Positions 1 to 5,812 of a stretch of DNA of 8,421 nt are shown here, one piece after another (position 1 is the first letter of the stretch; each line of letters starts with the position of its first letter). The stretch is from Streptomyces sp. (GTDB lineage: Bacteria > Actinomycetota > Actinomycetes > Streptomycetales > Streptomycetaceae), in assembly GCA_003519485.1 (NCBI GenBank), contig DOWQ01000154.1:1-8421 (forward strand). The letters are read 5' to 3'. The position numbers and the translations under genes are program-made. Below the pieces are notes generated by a model. The model saw only the letters and a program-made list of their open reading frames with translations. It had not been told where the DNA came from and did not search any database.

Positions 1-132
1 ATTCCGGTGAATAGCCAGGGTCGACAACAGGTTCAGCAGCTTCGAGCCCTGCCCAACCCGCCGCTCGGTCCCGCCCCGCCCCTCCGGCCCCTCCTCACGC
101 GCTGCCCCCGGTTGCTTGCCCAGCGACGTCAT
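1..132 (-). CDS. Partial unrecognised protein, N-terminus only, runs off left edge
   Basis: An open frame on the minus strand begins with ATG at 132-130 and stays open for 44 codons to the edge of the window. A strong purine-rich ribosome-binding sequence (GGGAGGG, 142-136) lies just upstream, with somewhat short spacing. Third codon positions are mostly G or C, as in the other genes here. The visible protein starts MTSLGKQPGAARE, continues through a Gly/Arg/Glu-rich stretch, and ends in a more hydrophobic segment (KLLNLLSTLAIHRN). I do not recognise a family. The polar, low-complexity first 25 residues followed by a hydrophobic run could be a cytoplasmic lead-in to a membrane or folded domain, but too little is visible. 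It is not coupled to the downstream end of the molybdoenzyme operon: about 230 bases separate them. The main doubt is whether it is a gene at all. Confidence 0.4.
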   Translation of the reverse strand, partial: MTSLGKQPGAAREEGPEGRGGTERRVGQGSKLLNLLSTLAIHRN

Positions 133-206
133 ATGCCCTCCCGATCCGAACCTGCCGCAACCGGCAAGGTGGTCGCCGCCACCAACCCTCGCACCCCGGG
201 TAACCG

Positions 207-236
207 ATCCACGGAATTGAAGAGGCGCGCCGTCAA
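207..236 (-). promoter_or_regulatory. Possible sigma-70-type promoter for the left-edge partial gene
   Basis: On the minus strand TTGACG (236-231) is followed after 18 bases by GTGGAT (212-207). The first matches the -35 consensus at five of six bases; the second resembles the TAGGAT-type -10 hexamers common in Streptomyces. A start about 70 bases before the ATG at 132 would follow. This is a pattern match only, and such matches occur by chance. Confidence 0.3.
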
Positions 237-283
237 CGGTTGAAGAGTGCCCCTGCGGTGCCCGGATCAAGGCCGCCTGATGA

Positions 284-311
284 CCCCATGCAGTTCAACG
301 GCACTGCGGGG
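284..311 (-). terminator. Possible hairpin terminator of the molybdoenzyme operon
   Basis: CCCC plus GCAGT (284-294, with a two-base bulge) pairs with ACTGC plus GGGG (303-311) around an 8-base loop. The hairpin lies about 50 bases beyond the stop codon of the last gene of the operon. It has no T-tract, which is common for terminators in high-GC actinomycetes, so the call rests on position and stem only. Confidence 0.35.
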
Positions 312-361
312 CGCTGATCCGGTGGTGCGACCAACCGAACGATGGAGACAGCCCTGTGCGC

Positions 362-853
362 TCACAAACTCGTGAGGAGCTGAGGGGACAGGTTCTTGAT
401 CATGGTGTTGGCCCAGCGCATCTGCCGCAGCGTCTGGGGGTGACAGGAGGTCGCCAGGTCCAGCAGGCGCGTGTCCTTCGCCGCCTGCCCGGCTTGGGCG
501 AGCATCTCCCAGTACAGGGAGTTGCCGGCTGCGCCGAGGTGGAGGTCCCGCAGGTCCTTCAGCAGGAGAAGACCTGGTTCCGGGCGGTGGCCGATGGCTT
601 CGGCGGCTTTCTCCCGGATCGTCGGCACGAGCCCCGAAGTGGACTTCTGCGAGGGTCCGTCGAGGTCCAGGTCGTAGTGGCCGGCTGTTTCCTTCAGGCG
701 GAGGCAGTGCTCGTTCGACCATGCGACCAGGTCCTTGGCAACGTGGTGGATCTCGTGCTCGGTGCTGTGGCGTTCGGCGACGACGACCAGTTCCTTGGCC
801 AGTTGCCGCTCTCCGTGGTGCAGCGCCCGCAGGGTGAGGGTGATGCCGTTCAC
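362..853 (-). CDS. Small His/Glu-rich all-helical protein, possibly ferritin-like, coupled to the molybdoenzyme
   Basis: The GTG start (853-851) shares four bases (GTGA) with the stop codon of the upstream molybdoenzyme gene, and a GGAGG sits six bases before it inside that gene, so the two are probably translationally coupled. The product is 163 residues, without signal peptide or obvious membrane segment. It is predicted to be almost entirely helical. The second helical stretch (about residues 15-55) carries regularly spaced acidic and histidine residues: E27, H29, H33, E34, H36, H37, E48 and H49, including an ExxH at 34-37. The C-terminal third (LYWEML, then HPQTLRQMRW, then IKNLSPQLL) looks like two more amphipathic helices. 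This is compatible with a four-helix bundle of the ferritin-like or hemerythrin-like kind. No full canonical diiron motif set (paired ExxH, or the hemerythrin H...HxxxE...HxxxH pattern) is convincingly present. Function is unknown; the operon suggests an accessory, stability or electron-transfer partner of the oxidoreductase. Confidence 0.82.
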   Translation of the reverse strand: MNGITLTLRALHHGERQLAKELVVVAERHSTEHEIHHVAKDLVAWSNEHCLRLKETAGHYDLDLDGPSQKSTSGLVPTIREKAAEAIGHRPEPGLLLLKDLRDLHLGAAGNSLYWEMLAQAGQAAKDTRLLDLATSCHPQTLRQMRWANTMIKNLSPQLLTSL

Positions 854-3339
854 TGTGTGCCTCCGACGGTGTCGTCCCCGTACGTGCCGGTCGTCTCCAT
901 GACGTGGGCTGTGGCGCCGCCCTCGGTGGGGCGGACGCTGCCCGGGCGGGAGGGCGCCGACGCGGTGGTCGTGGGCGCCGGCGCGGGGCGCCCCGAACTC
1001 TTCTCGACAAGGGTGACCGCGGCTGCGGCCGTCTTGAACAACGGCTGCTTGGACACCGGGTCCCAGTCGGTGATCGTCGTCTCGTTCGCCGCGCGCGGCG
1101 GGGTCCTGTCGTCCGGCCCCGAACCGGACGCCGTGTCCCAGTAGCCGTAGTGGAAGGGAACGAACAACAGGCCGGACCGGATGTCGGTGATCCTCAGCCG
1201 CCCCCGCAGGGCGCCACGCGGACTGGTGACCTCCACGAGATCGCCCTCGCCGAGTCCCTGGGCCTCCGCGTCGGAGGAGGAGATCTCCACCCATACGTCG
1301 GGCGCCGCGGCGTTCAGCTGGGGCGCCCGGCCGGTCTTGGTGCGGGTGTGGAAGTGGTACAGGGTGCGTCCGGTCGTCAGCTGGAACGGATAGTCCTCGC
1401 TCGGCGCCTCGTGCGGCGGGAGGTACTCGGCGGCCTTGAGCATCGCCCTGCCGTCCGGATTGAGAGAGCGGTACTCGACCGCCGTGACGGACGCACCGGT
1501 GACGAGGTCCTTGCCATAGGTTTCGCACACGTCGGGATGCGCCCAGGCGATGCCGTCGGTGTACAGGCGGTCGGTCCCCTTCGGCGCTTGCTCGTTGCAC
1601 GGCCACTGGATGCCGCTGCCTCCCCGCAGCATGCCGTAGGTGAGGCCCGTGTAGTCGCACGGCCGGCCGGCGCTGCAGCGCTTCCACGCCTCGAACGCGG
1701 ACTCCGGGTCGTGCCAGGGGATCAGCGGTGCGCCGTCCTTGTCCCGGAAGTCCATCCGCCGGGCGTAGTCGAGGAAGATGTCCAGGTCCGGCCTCGCCTC
1801 TCCCGGCGGCTCTACGGCCTTGTCGGACAGGTGCACGGTGCGATCCGCGTTCGTGAACGTGCCGGTCTTCTCACCCCACGTCGCCGCCGGCAGCACCACG
1901 TCCGCCAGTTGCGCCGTCTCCGTGAGGAACAGGTCCTGGGCGACGACGAACAGCCGTTCCTGGGACAGGATCGAACGGATTCGTGACAGCTCGGGCAGGG
2001 AGACGGCCGGATTGGTGCCGCTGATCCAGAGCATTCGGATCGAGCCCTGCTCGGCGTAACGGAACATCTGCATGGCATGGGTGGGCGGCGCGTAGTGCGG
2101 GATCGTCGAGGGTTCGACGTTCCACACCTTGGCGAGGTCGGCCACCTGCTCGTCGTTCTGCCAGTTCCGGAACCCGGGCAGGTCCCCGTTGGCGCCGCAC
2201 TCCCGGGTGTTCTGCGCGGTGGGCTGTCCGTTCATCTGCAGCACCCCGGCACCGGGCCGCCCCAGCATGCCGCGCAGCAGGTGCAGGTTGTTGATCTGCA
2301 CCGCGGCGGCCGTGGCCTGGTGGGACTGGTAGACCCCTTGCAGCACGGTGGACAGCAGCCTGTCGGCCGTGCCGAGCACCTCTGCGGCCTCCACGATCCG
2401 CGCCGCCGGGACGTCGCAGATGCGCGACGCCCACTCCGGTGTGCAGTCCTCGACCATCTTCGCCAGCTCTTCGAAACCGACGGCGTGGGCCGCGAGGTAG
2501 TCGTGGTCGATACGGCCGGTGCGGATGATCTCGTGGAGGAGCGCGTTGAGCAGGGCCACGTTGGTTCCGGCCCGCGGAGCCAGGTGCACGGTGGACGCGC
2601 GAGCGACCCGCGTGGGCCGCGGATCGACACACACCAGGCGCGGCGGATCGCCTCCCTCGAGCCGGTCGAGGATACGCATCCACTGCACGGGCTGAGTCTC
2701 GGCCAGATTATGACCGAACAACGCGATCACATCGGCGTGGTCGATGTCGTCGTACGTGCCGGGCTGGCCGTCGCAGCCGAAGGACTCCTTGAGCGCCTCT
2801 GCCGCCGTCGACGTACACAGACGGGTGTTGCCGTCCAGATGGTTGGTGCCGATACCGGCACGGGCCGCAACCGCCAGCGTGTAGTACTCCTCCAGGAACA
2901 ACTGGCCCGAGGTGTAGAAACCGATCGACCCGGGACCGCGCTCCCGGAGCAGGTCACGCGAACGATCCGCCACCAGCGCCATCGCGGTGTCCCAGTCCGT
3001 CTCCACCAGCTGACCGTCACGACGGACCAGCGGCTTGGTCAGCCGGTCCGACGAGGCGTTGGCCTGCCAGCCGAACACGTCCTTCGGCCCCAGCCGGCCA
3101 CGGTTGACACGGTCCACCACCCGGCCGCGCACCCCCACCATCCGGCCGTCCTTGACGGCGATGTCCATGGCATCACCGTCGGAATGCAGAATCGAGGCAG
3201 CCTGCACCCACCGCTCCACATCCTCGGACGCCACACCCGTCGCCAGATGGGTGTCCACCCGCGACGGCCACGCCTGACCCCGGGCGTAGGGAGTACGGCC
3301 ACCCCACGGCTGCGCGATCCGGTCAACCGAAGTCTCCAC
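850..3339 (-). CDS. Molybdopterin-dependent oxidoreductase (MopB superfamily, formate dehydrogenase/nitrate reductase-like) lacking the N-terminal Fe-S cysteines
   Basis: This is an 829-residue catalytic subunit of the DMSO-reductase superfamily, expected to bind a bis-molybdopterin-guanine-dinucleotide cofactor in the cytoplasm; no Tat signal is visible. The GTG start (3339-3337) has GGAGG five bases upstream. Domain order: degenerate Fe-S region (about 43-95), molybdopterin core (about 97-560) with the cofactor-region motif NTRLCTST (171-178, C175 the likely Mo ligand), DDIDHADVIALFGHN (197-211) and VDPRPTRVA (238-246), then a molybdopterin-dinucleotide-binding beta-barrel (about 648-778). 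In cluster-bearing relatives the N-terminus holds CxxCxxxC and, later, RLCxKG. Here the aligned positions read S49, H52, D56 and G84, while the adjacent lysine (K86) is kept. The last 50 residues (Pro/Thr/Ser-rich) extend past the usual end. No C-terminal [2Fe-2S] domain or separate reductase subunit is present. The family is often labelled nitrate reductase or formate dehydrogenase; the substrate cannot be set from sequence. It is the first gene of an operon with the helical protein downstream. Confidence 0.93.
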   Translation of the reverse strand: METSVDRIAQPWGGRTPYARGQAWPSRVDTHLATGVASEDVERWVQAASILHSDGDAMDIAVKDGRMVGVRGRVVDRVNRGRLGPKDVFGWQANASSDRLTKPLVRRDGQLVETDWDTAMALVADRSRDLLRERGPGSIGFYTSGQLFLEEYYTLAVAARAGIGTNHLDGNTRLCTSTAAEALKESFGCDGQPGTYDDIDHADVIALFGHNLAETQPVQWMRILDRLEGGDPPRLVCVDPRPTRVARASTVHLAPRAGTNVALLNALLHEIIRTGRIDHDYLAAHAVGFEELAKMVEDCTPEWASRICDVPAARIVEAAEVLGTADRLLSTVLQGVYQSHQATAAAVQINNLHLLRGMLGRPGAGVLQMNGQPTAQNTRECGANGDLPGFRNWQNDEQVADLAKVWNVEPSTIPHYAPPTHAMQMFRYAEQGSIRMLWISGTNPAVSLPELSRIRSILSQERLFVVAQDLFLTETAQLADVVLPAATWGEKTGTFTNADRTVHLSDKAVEPPGEARPDLDIFLDYARRMDFRDKDGAPLIPWHDPESAFEAWKRCSAGRPCDYTGLTYGMLRGGSGIQWPCNEQAPKGTDRLYTDGIAWAHPDVCETYGKDLVTGASVTAVEYRSLNPDGRAMLKAAEYLPPHEAPSEDYPFQLTTGRTLYHFHTRTKTGRAPQLNAAAPDVWVEISSSDAEAQGLGEGDLVEVTSPRGALRGRLRITDIRSGLLFVPFHYGYWDTASGSGPDDRTPPRAANETTITDWDPVSKQPLFKTAAAAVTLVEKSSGRPAPAPTTTASAPSRPGSVRPTEGGATAHVMETTGTYGDDTVGGTQ

Positions 3340-3438
3340 ACGTACCTCCCGGCCACCCCCTACGGCGCCCGTTGCACCGACCGCTCATCGGTACCCGCAA
3401 CGGCCTTCTCCTAACGTCTCCGCATGTGTCCGCCGTGG

Positions 3439-3493
3439 CCCGGGGGGTTACCCGCCGGCGGGTAACCCCCCGGGGGGGTTACCCGCCGGCGGG
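3439..3493. repeat. GC-rich double palindrome upstream of the molybdoenzyme operon
   Basis: Positions 3439-3474 are a perfect 36-bp palindrome with core TTACCCGCCGGCGGGTAA (3448-3465) flanked by runs of six G and six C. The 21-base unit at 3442-3462 recurs as a direct repeat at 3473-3493. As a result 3451-3471 and 3473-3493 also form a perfect 21-bp inverted repeat around one base, so two mutually exclusive long hairpins are possible. The core resembles palindromic operators of TetR-type regulators in actinomycetes (TTAC...GTAA ends). It lies about 100 bases upstream of the molybdoenzyme start. The stop codon of the dehalogenase-like remnant (TAA, 3481-3479) is inside the right-hand copy, so part of the element may derive from that gene's 3' end or terminator. 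Confidence 0.9.
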
Positions 3494-3685
3494 CTGGGCG
3501 GCCAGCTCCCCGACGTCTTGCGCCACGAACGTCGGCCGCCTCATGCCCGCGGGGTACGTGGCCGCACCGCGGCCCAGCCACGCGGCGGTAAGACCGGCGC
3601 GCACAGCGCCGTCGACATCCCACGGATGGACCGCGACCAGAAGGGCGTCCCGCGCTTCCACGCCGGGCCGCGCCACGGCGTAGGC
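3479..3685 (-). pseudogene. C-terminal remnant of a type II haloacid-dehalogenase-like HAD hydrolase
   Basis: The minus-strand frame ending in TAA at 3481-3479 encodes about 68 residues that read like the end of a type II (S)-2-haloacid dehalogenase: AYAVARPGVEARDALLVAVH, then HPWDVDGAVRAGL, TAAWLGR and DVGELAAQ. In that family this part carries the last HAD acidic motif and the stretch that follows. Full members are around 220-240 residues; the nucleophile Asp motif and cap domain are missing. Upstream of about 3685 the frame continues but the protein no longer resembles the family, and the opposite strand there encodes a hemerythrin-like end instead. I infer a truncated, non-functional copy. 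Recognition is from memory of the family pattern, not a database search. Confidence 0.6.
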
Positions 3686-3807
3686 TGTTCCCGCTGCTCG
3701 CCGCGGCCTGTACGCCCGAGACGCTGGACGAGCTGGGCGACAAGATCCGCACCGCGAAGAAAACCGCCCCCACCCGCCAGCACCCCTCCGCGCCGGACAC
3801 CCCGCCG
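3682..3807 (+). pseudogene. C-terminal remnant of a hemerythrin-domain protein
   Basis: The plus-strand frame starting at 3682 reads RLFPLLAAACTPETLDELGD, then KIRTAKKTAPTRQHPSAPD and TPP. This closely resembles the end of actinomycete hemerythrin/HHE-domain proteins, where the last helix is followed by an AKKTAPTR-HP-APDTPP tail. Only about 42 residues remain. The iron-binding histidine helices that should lie upstream are absent, because the sequence left of 3682 belongs to a dehalogenase-like remnant on the other strand. The frame stays open rightward but without family resemblance, and no start codon or ribosome-binding site is associated. Hence a relic rather than a gene. Confidence 0.5.
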
Positions 3808-3825
3808 GGCGAACACGCGCGCCGC

Positions 3826-4051
3826 AGCCGCGAGTGCGTAGGGAATGACTCCGGTGCCCGTGTACGTCACGGCCCTGGCGACGGCTACGGCGGGAGCGGG
3901 CCCGATGACCCACTGACCACTCCTGGAGCTCCTGGTCGGCGGGGACCGGGGCACCCCGTCCATGCGACGCGAGCACGGCCAGCACCACGAAGGCCGCCGC
4001 GCACCTTGCCGCGACCGACAGTGCCGGCCGGGCCGCGCGCCATCGGTTCAC
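3826..4051 (-). pseudogene. Frameshifted N-terminal remnant of a second PAP2-type membrane phosphatase
   Basis: A GTG start (4051-4049) overlaps the stop of the intact PAP2 gene by GTGA, the arrangement of a genuine third operon gene. The product begins MNRWRAARPALSVAARC, has a hydrophobic segment (AAAFVVLAVLA), then PVPADQELQEWSVGHR. Right after GHR the family-like reading moves to another frame (PAPAVAVARAVTYTGTGVIP, then YALAA). One extra G in the GGGCCC stretch at about 3898-3903 would explain the shift. The two halves together match the usual start of actinomycete PAP2 phosphatases: first transmembrane helix, D..L..W..GHR, then TGTG.PYALA. Beyond about 3826 the sequence belongs to the hemerythrin remnant, and none of the three catalytic PAP2 motifs survives. 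So the gene is broken twice, by frameshift and by truncation. Confidence 0.62.
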
Positions 4052-4653
4052 GAGGAGATCAGGAGCGGCCTCAGAGGGGTCGCTGTCAGCCGTCGCGCCA
4101 GCGCTTCGGAGCGCGAACGCAGGGCCAGCGCGAGGAGCAGGGCGACCACCGCGCCGACCAAAAGGCCCGCAGCGACGTCGTGCGGGTAGTGGGCGCCGAC
4201 CCATACCCGGGAGGCCGCCATCGCGAGCGCGGCCACGACGGCGAGCGCGCCCAGCCTGCGCGAGATGAACAGCAGCGCCACGGCTGCCGCGGCGGCGAGT
4301 GCGGTGTGGTTGCTGGGGAAGGACCAGTCGCCCATCGCCGGGCACCCCTTCAGGGTCGCCGCGTGGAGGCTCTGGCAGGGGCGGTCCTCGCGGACGAGCG
4401 CCTTGACGACGTCATTGGCGACGAAAGCCAGCATGACCAGCACCGGGGCGGCCAGCGCCATCACCACGGCCGGCCCTCCCTGTCGTCGGGCGCGCCACCA
4501 TCCCACGAGCATCAGGACGGCGAACACGGCCAGCCCGTAGCTCGACCACGCGGAGACGATGCTGTCGAGCCAGCCTGGTGAGTCCTGGGCCTGGCCGATT
4601 ACGTCGCGGTAGACGCCACCGTCGATGGAGGAGCCGTCGAAGGCGGGATTCAT
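4048..4653 (-). CDS. PAP2-family membrane phosphatase (BcrC/undecaprenyl-pyrophosphate phosphatase-like)
   Basis: A 201-residue integral-membrane phosphatase, probably hydrolysing a lipid (pyro)phosphate. The ATG (4653-4651) overlaps the dedA stop by ATGA and has GGAG seven bases upstream. The open frame extends further upstream, but without family resemblance. All three signature motifs are intact: K84-x6-R91-P92, PSNH at 113-116, and SRx5Hx3D at 148-159 (S148, R149, H155, D159). Hydrophobic helices fall at about 38-53, 62-82, 117-131, 135-147 and 160-178; the helix before the first motif and the PSNH loop place the active site at one membrane face. PSNHT resembles the PSDHT of BcrC-type enzymes. 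Pairing with DedA supports a role in carrier-lipid recycling, though phosphatidic acid, PG-phosphate or diacylglycerol-pyrophosphate substrates remain possible. Confidence 0.92.
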   Translation of the reverse strand: MNPAFDGSSIDGGVYRDVIGQAQDSPGWLDSIVSAWSSYGLAVFAVLMLVGWWRARRQGGPAVVMALAAPVLVMLAFVANDVVKALVREDRPCQSLHAATLKGCPAMGDWSFPSNHTALAAAAAVALLFISRRLGALAVVAALAMAASRVWVGAHYPHDVAAGLLVGAVVALLLALALRSRSEALARRLTATPLRPLLISS

Positions 4654-5324
4654 CCGTGTACTCCGTCCTTGCCCGTGTGCCTTGCCGCCCGTGCACGCTT
4701 GAATTCCAAGCCGAGCGGGATGAGGGAGATGACGACGATGACCGCGATGAGGGGCAGCAGGTAGCGGTCCACGTCCGGGACGGACGAGCCGAGCGCGTAT
4801 CCGGCGAGGACCAGCCCCTGGGTCCATAGGAGTCCGCCGACGACCTGCCAGAGGGTGAAGGTGCGGGCGCTCACGCCCAGGGCGCCGGCCATGGGGTTGA
4901 GGACGGTGCGCACGACCGGGACGAAGCGGGCCAGGACGATCGCCTTCGCATGACCGTAGCGGTCCAGCAGCTCTTCCGCGCGCAGTGCGCCTCGCTGGAG
5001 CTTTTCCGGGCGGTGGCGGGCGAGCAGGGCACCGCCGACCTTGCGGCCGATCAGGTAGCCGCACTCAGCGCCGGTCAGGGCACCGAGCGCCGCTGCCAGA
5101 AGCGTCAGCGGCAGAGACAGCGTCAGCCGTCCCGTTGAGGTGGACGTGCACAGAAGGCCGGCGGTGAAGAGCAGGGAGTCGCCGGGCAAGAAGAACCCGA
5201 CCAGCAGGCCCGTCTCCGCGAACAGCACCACGGCGATCCCGAGAACGCCGAACGCGGACAGTAGCGACTGCGCATCGAGGACATTCACCGCCAGCGAGGA
5301 GCCTGCGAGAATGGAGGCGGCCAT
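4650..5324 (-). CDS. DedA-family (SNARE-associated/VTT) membrane protein
   Basis: A 224-residue polytopic membrane protein. DedA/VTT proteins include UptA-type undecaprenyl-phosphate translocases, phospholipid flippases and alkaline/antibiotic-tolerance proteins. Key family motifs are visible: ETGLLVGFFLPGDSLL (37-52) with E37 and D49, and ARFVPVVRTVLNPMAG (132-147) with R133 and R139, matching the acidic/arginine set shown to be essential in E. coli YqjA/YghB. Hydrophobic stretches lie at about 22-45, 50-62, 70-90, 128-150, 158-180 and 187-206. ATG at 5324 was chosen because family-like sequence starts within its first 15 residues; its ribosome-binding site (AAAGGGG) is weak. The gene heads a minus-strand operon with PAP2 (ATGA overlap) and lies divergent to the BlaI-like gene across a 116-base control region, with the palindromic operator about 59 bases before its start. 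Confidence 0.93.
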   Translation of the reverse strand: MAASILAGSSLAVNVLDAQSLLSAFGVLGIAVVLFAETGLLVGFFLPGDSLLFTAGLLCTSTSTGRLTLSLPLTLLAAALGALTGAECGYLIGRKVGGALLARHRPEKLQRGALRAEELLDRYGHAKAIVLARFVPVVRTVLNPMAGALGVSARTFTLWQVVGGLLWTQGLVLAGYALGSSVPDVDRYLLPLIAVIVVISLIPLGLEFKRARAARHTGKDGVHG

Positions 5325-5366
5325 AGGCGCGGGCCCCTTTCGTCATGGACAGTGGGAGCGGCAGAC

Positions 5367-5394
5367 GCGACACCCCCACCGACTACAGTAAAGT
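5367..5394 (+). promoter_or_regulatory. Possible promoter of the BlaI-like/M56 operon, overlapped by the operator
   Basis: GCGACA (5367-5372), a weak -35 match keeping the GACA half, is followed after 16 bases by TAAAGT (5389-5394), a four-of-six -10 match. A start near 5401 would lie at the centre of the palindrome, so a bound repressor would block initiation. This suits autoregulation by a BlaI-type protein, but the hexamers are individually weak. Confidence 0.33.
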
Positions 5395-5415
5395 AGACGG
5401 TCTACTGAACTGTAG
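5383..5415. promoter_or_regulatory. BlaI/MecI-type palindromic operator in the divergent dedA-blaI region
   Basis: A 33-bp inverted repeat centred on 5399: CTACAGT (5383-5389) mirrors ACTGTAG (5409-5415), and AGTAGAC (5392-5398) mirrors GTCTACT (5400-5406). Twenty-eight of the 32 paired positions are complementary; only the two-base steps between the half-sites differ. BlaI/MecI repressors bind dyads built around TACA/TGTA, and both outer half-sites contain exactly that (CTACAGT, ACTGTAG). It is AT-richer than its surroundings. It lies 26 bases before the BlaI-like start codon and 59 bases before the dedA start, so one element could repress both directions. Confidence 0.8.
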
Positions 5416-5440
5416 ACGATCCTGGCAGGAGGAGCGTTCC

Positions 5441-5812
5441 ATGTCGGAGGGCAATGCCGACCGGCAGCCGGCGGGCCAGCTGGAGGCCGACGTGATGGCG
5501 ACCCTGTGGGCCGCGGGAACGCCGCTGACCCCCGGCAAGGTGCAGCAGGGCCTGAGCAGGCCGCTGGCGCGCACCACGGTGACGACGATCCTCACCCGCC
5601 TGCACGCCAAGGGCGTCGTCAGCAGGGAGCGCTCGGGACGCGGTTATGCGTACACGCCCCTCCAGGACGCCCACGGCCTGGCCGCCCGGCGCATGCACCA
5701 CGAACTCGAAGACGACTCCAGCCGGGCCATCGTGCTCGCCCGGTTCGTGGACCAGCTCAGCACCGACGACGAGATCCTCCTGCGGACCCTCCTCGCCGAC
5801 GGCTCCTCATGA
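5441..5812 (+). CDS. BlaI/MecI/CopY-family transcriptional repressor
   Basis: A 123-residue winged-helix repressor. The ATG at 5441 has an excellent AGGAGG (5428-5433) seven bases upstream; an earlier in-frame ATG at 5345 would place coding sequence through the operator and lacks such a site. Residues 11-75 form the DNA-binding domain: GQLEADVMATLWAAG (first helix), TPGKVQQGL, recognition region ARTTVTTILTRLHAKGVV (43-60), and wing SRERSGRGYAYTP. These are hallmark BlaI/MecI elements. The C-terminal half (about 76-120) is the helical dimerisation arm that M56 peptidases cleave in staphylococcal systems. It overlaps the M56 gene by ATGA. Autoregulation through the upstream palindrome is expected. 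The partnership with dedA/PAP2 is inferred from the shared control region; no beta-lactamase is visible nearby. Confidence 0.95.
   Translation: MSEGNADRQPAGQLEADVMATLWAAGTPLTPGKVQQGLSRPLARTTVTTILTRLHAKGVVSRERSGRGYAYTPLQDAHGLAARRMHHELEDDSSRAIVLARFVDQLSTDDEILLRTLLADGSS

Noticed and set aside
361..376. CTCAC/GTGAG inverted repeat at the 3' end of the helical-protein gene
   Set aside because: Only five base pairs and mostly coding; the hairpin at 284-311 is a better terminator candidate.
904..1986. Long plus-strand open frame opposite the molybdoenzyme gene
   Set aside because: Encodes Arg/Gly/Val-rich sequence without family resemblance, fully antisense to a gene with clear motifs; a typical by-product of high GC.
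2077..3414. 445-codon plus-strand frame over the 5' half of the molybdoenzyme gene
   Set aside because: Mirror of the real gene; His/Arg-rich, no recognisable domain, and no ribosome-binding site.
3439..3493. CRISPR repeat or IS end
   Set aside because: Only two direct copies with no spacers of regular length, and no cas or transposase gene or target duplication nearby.
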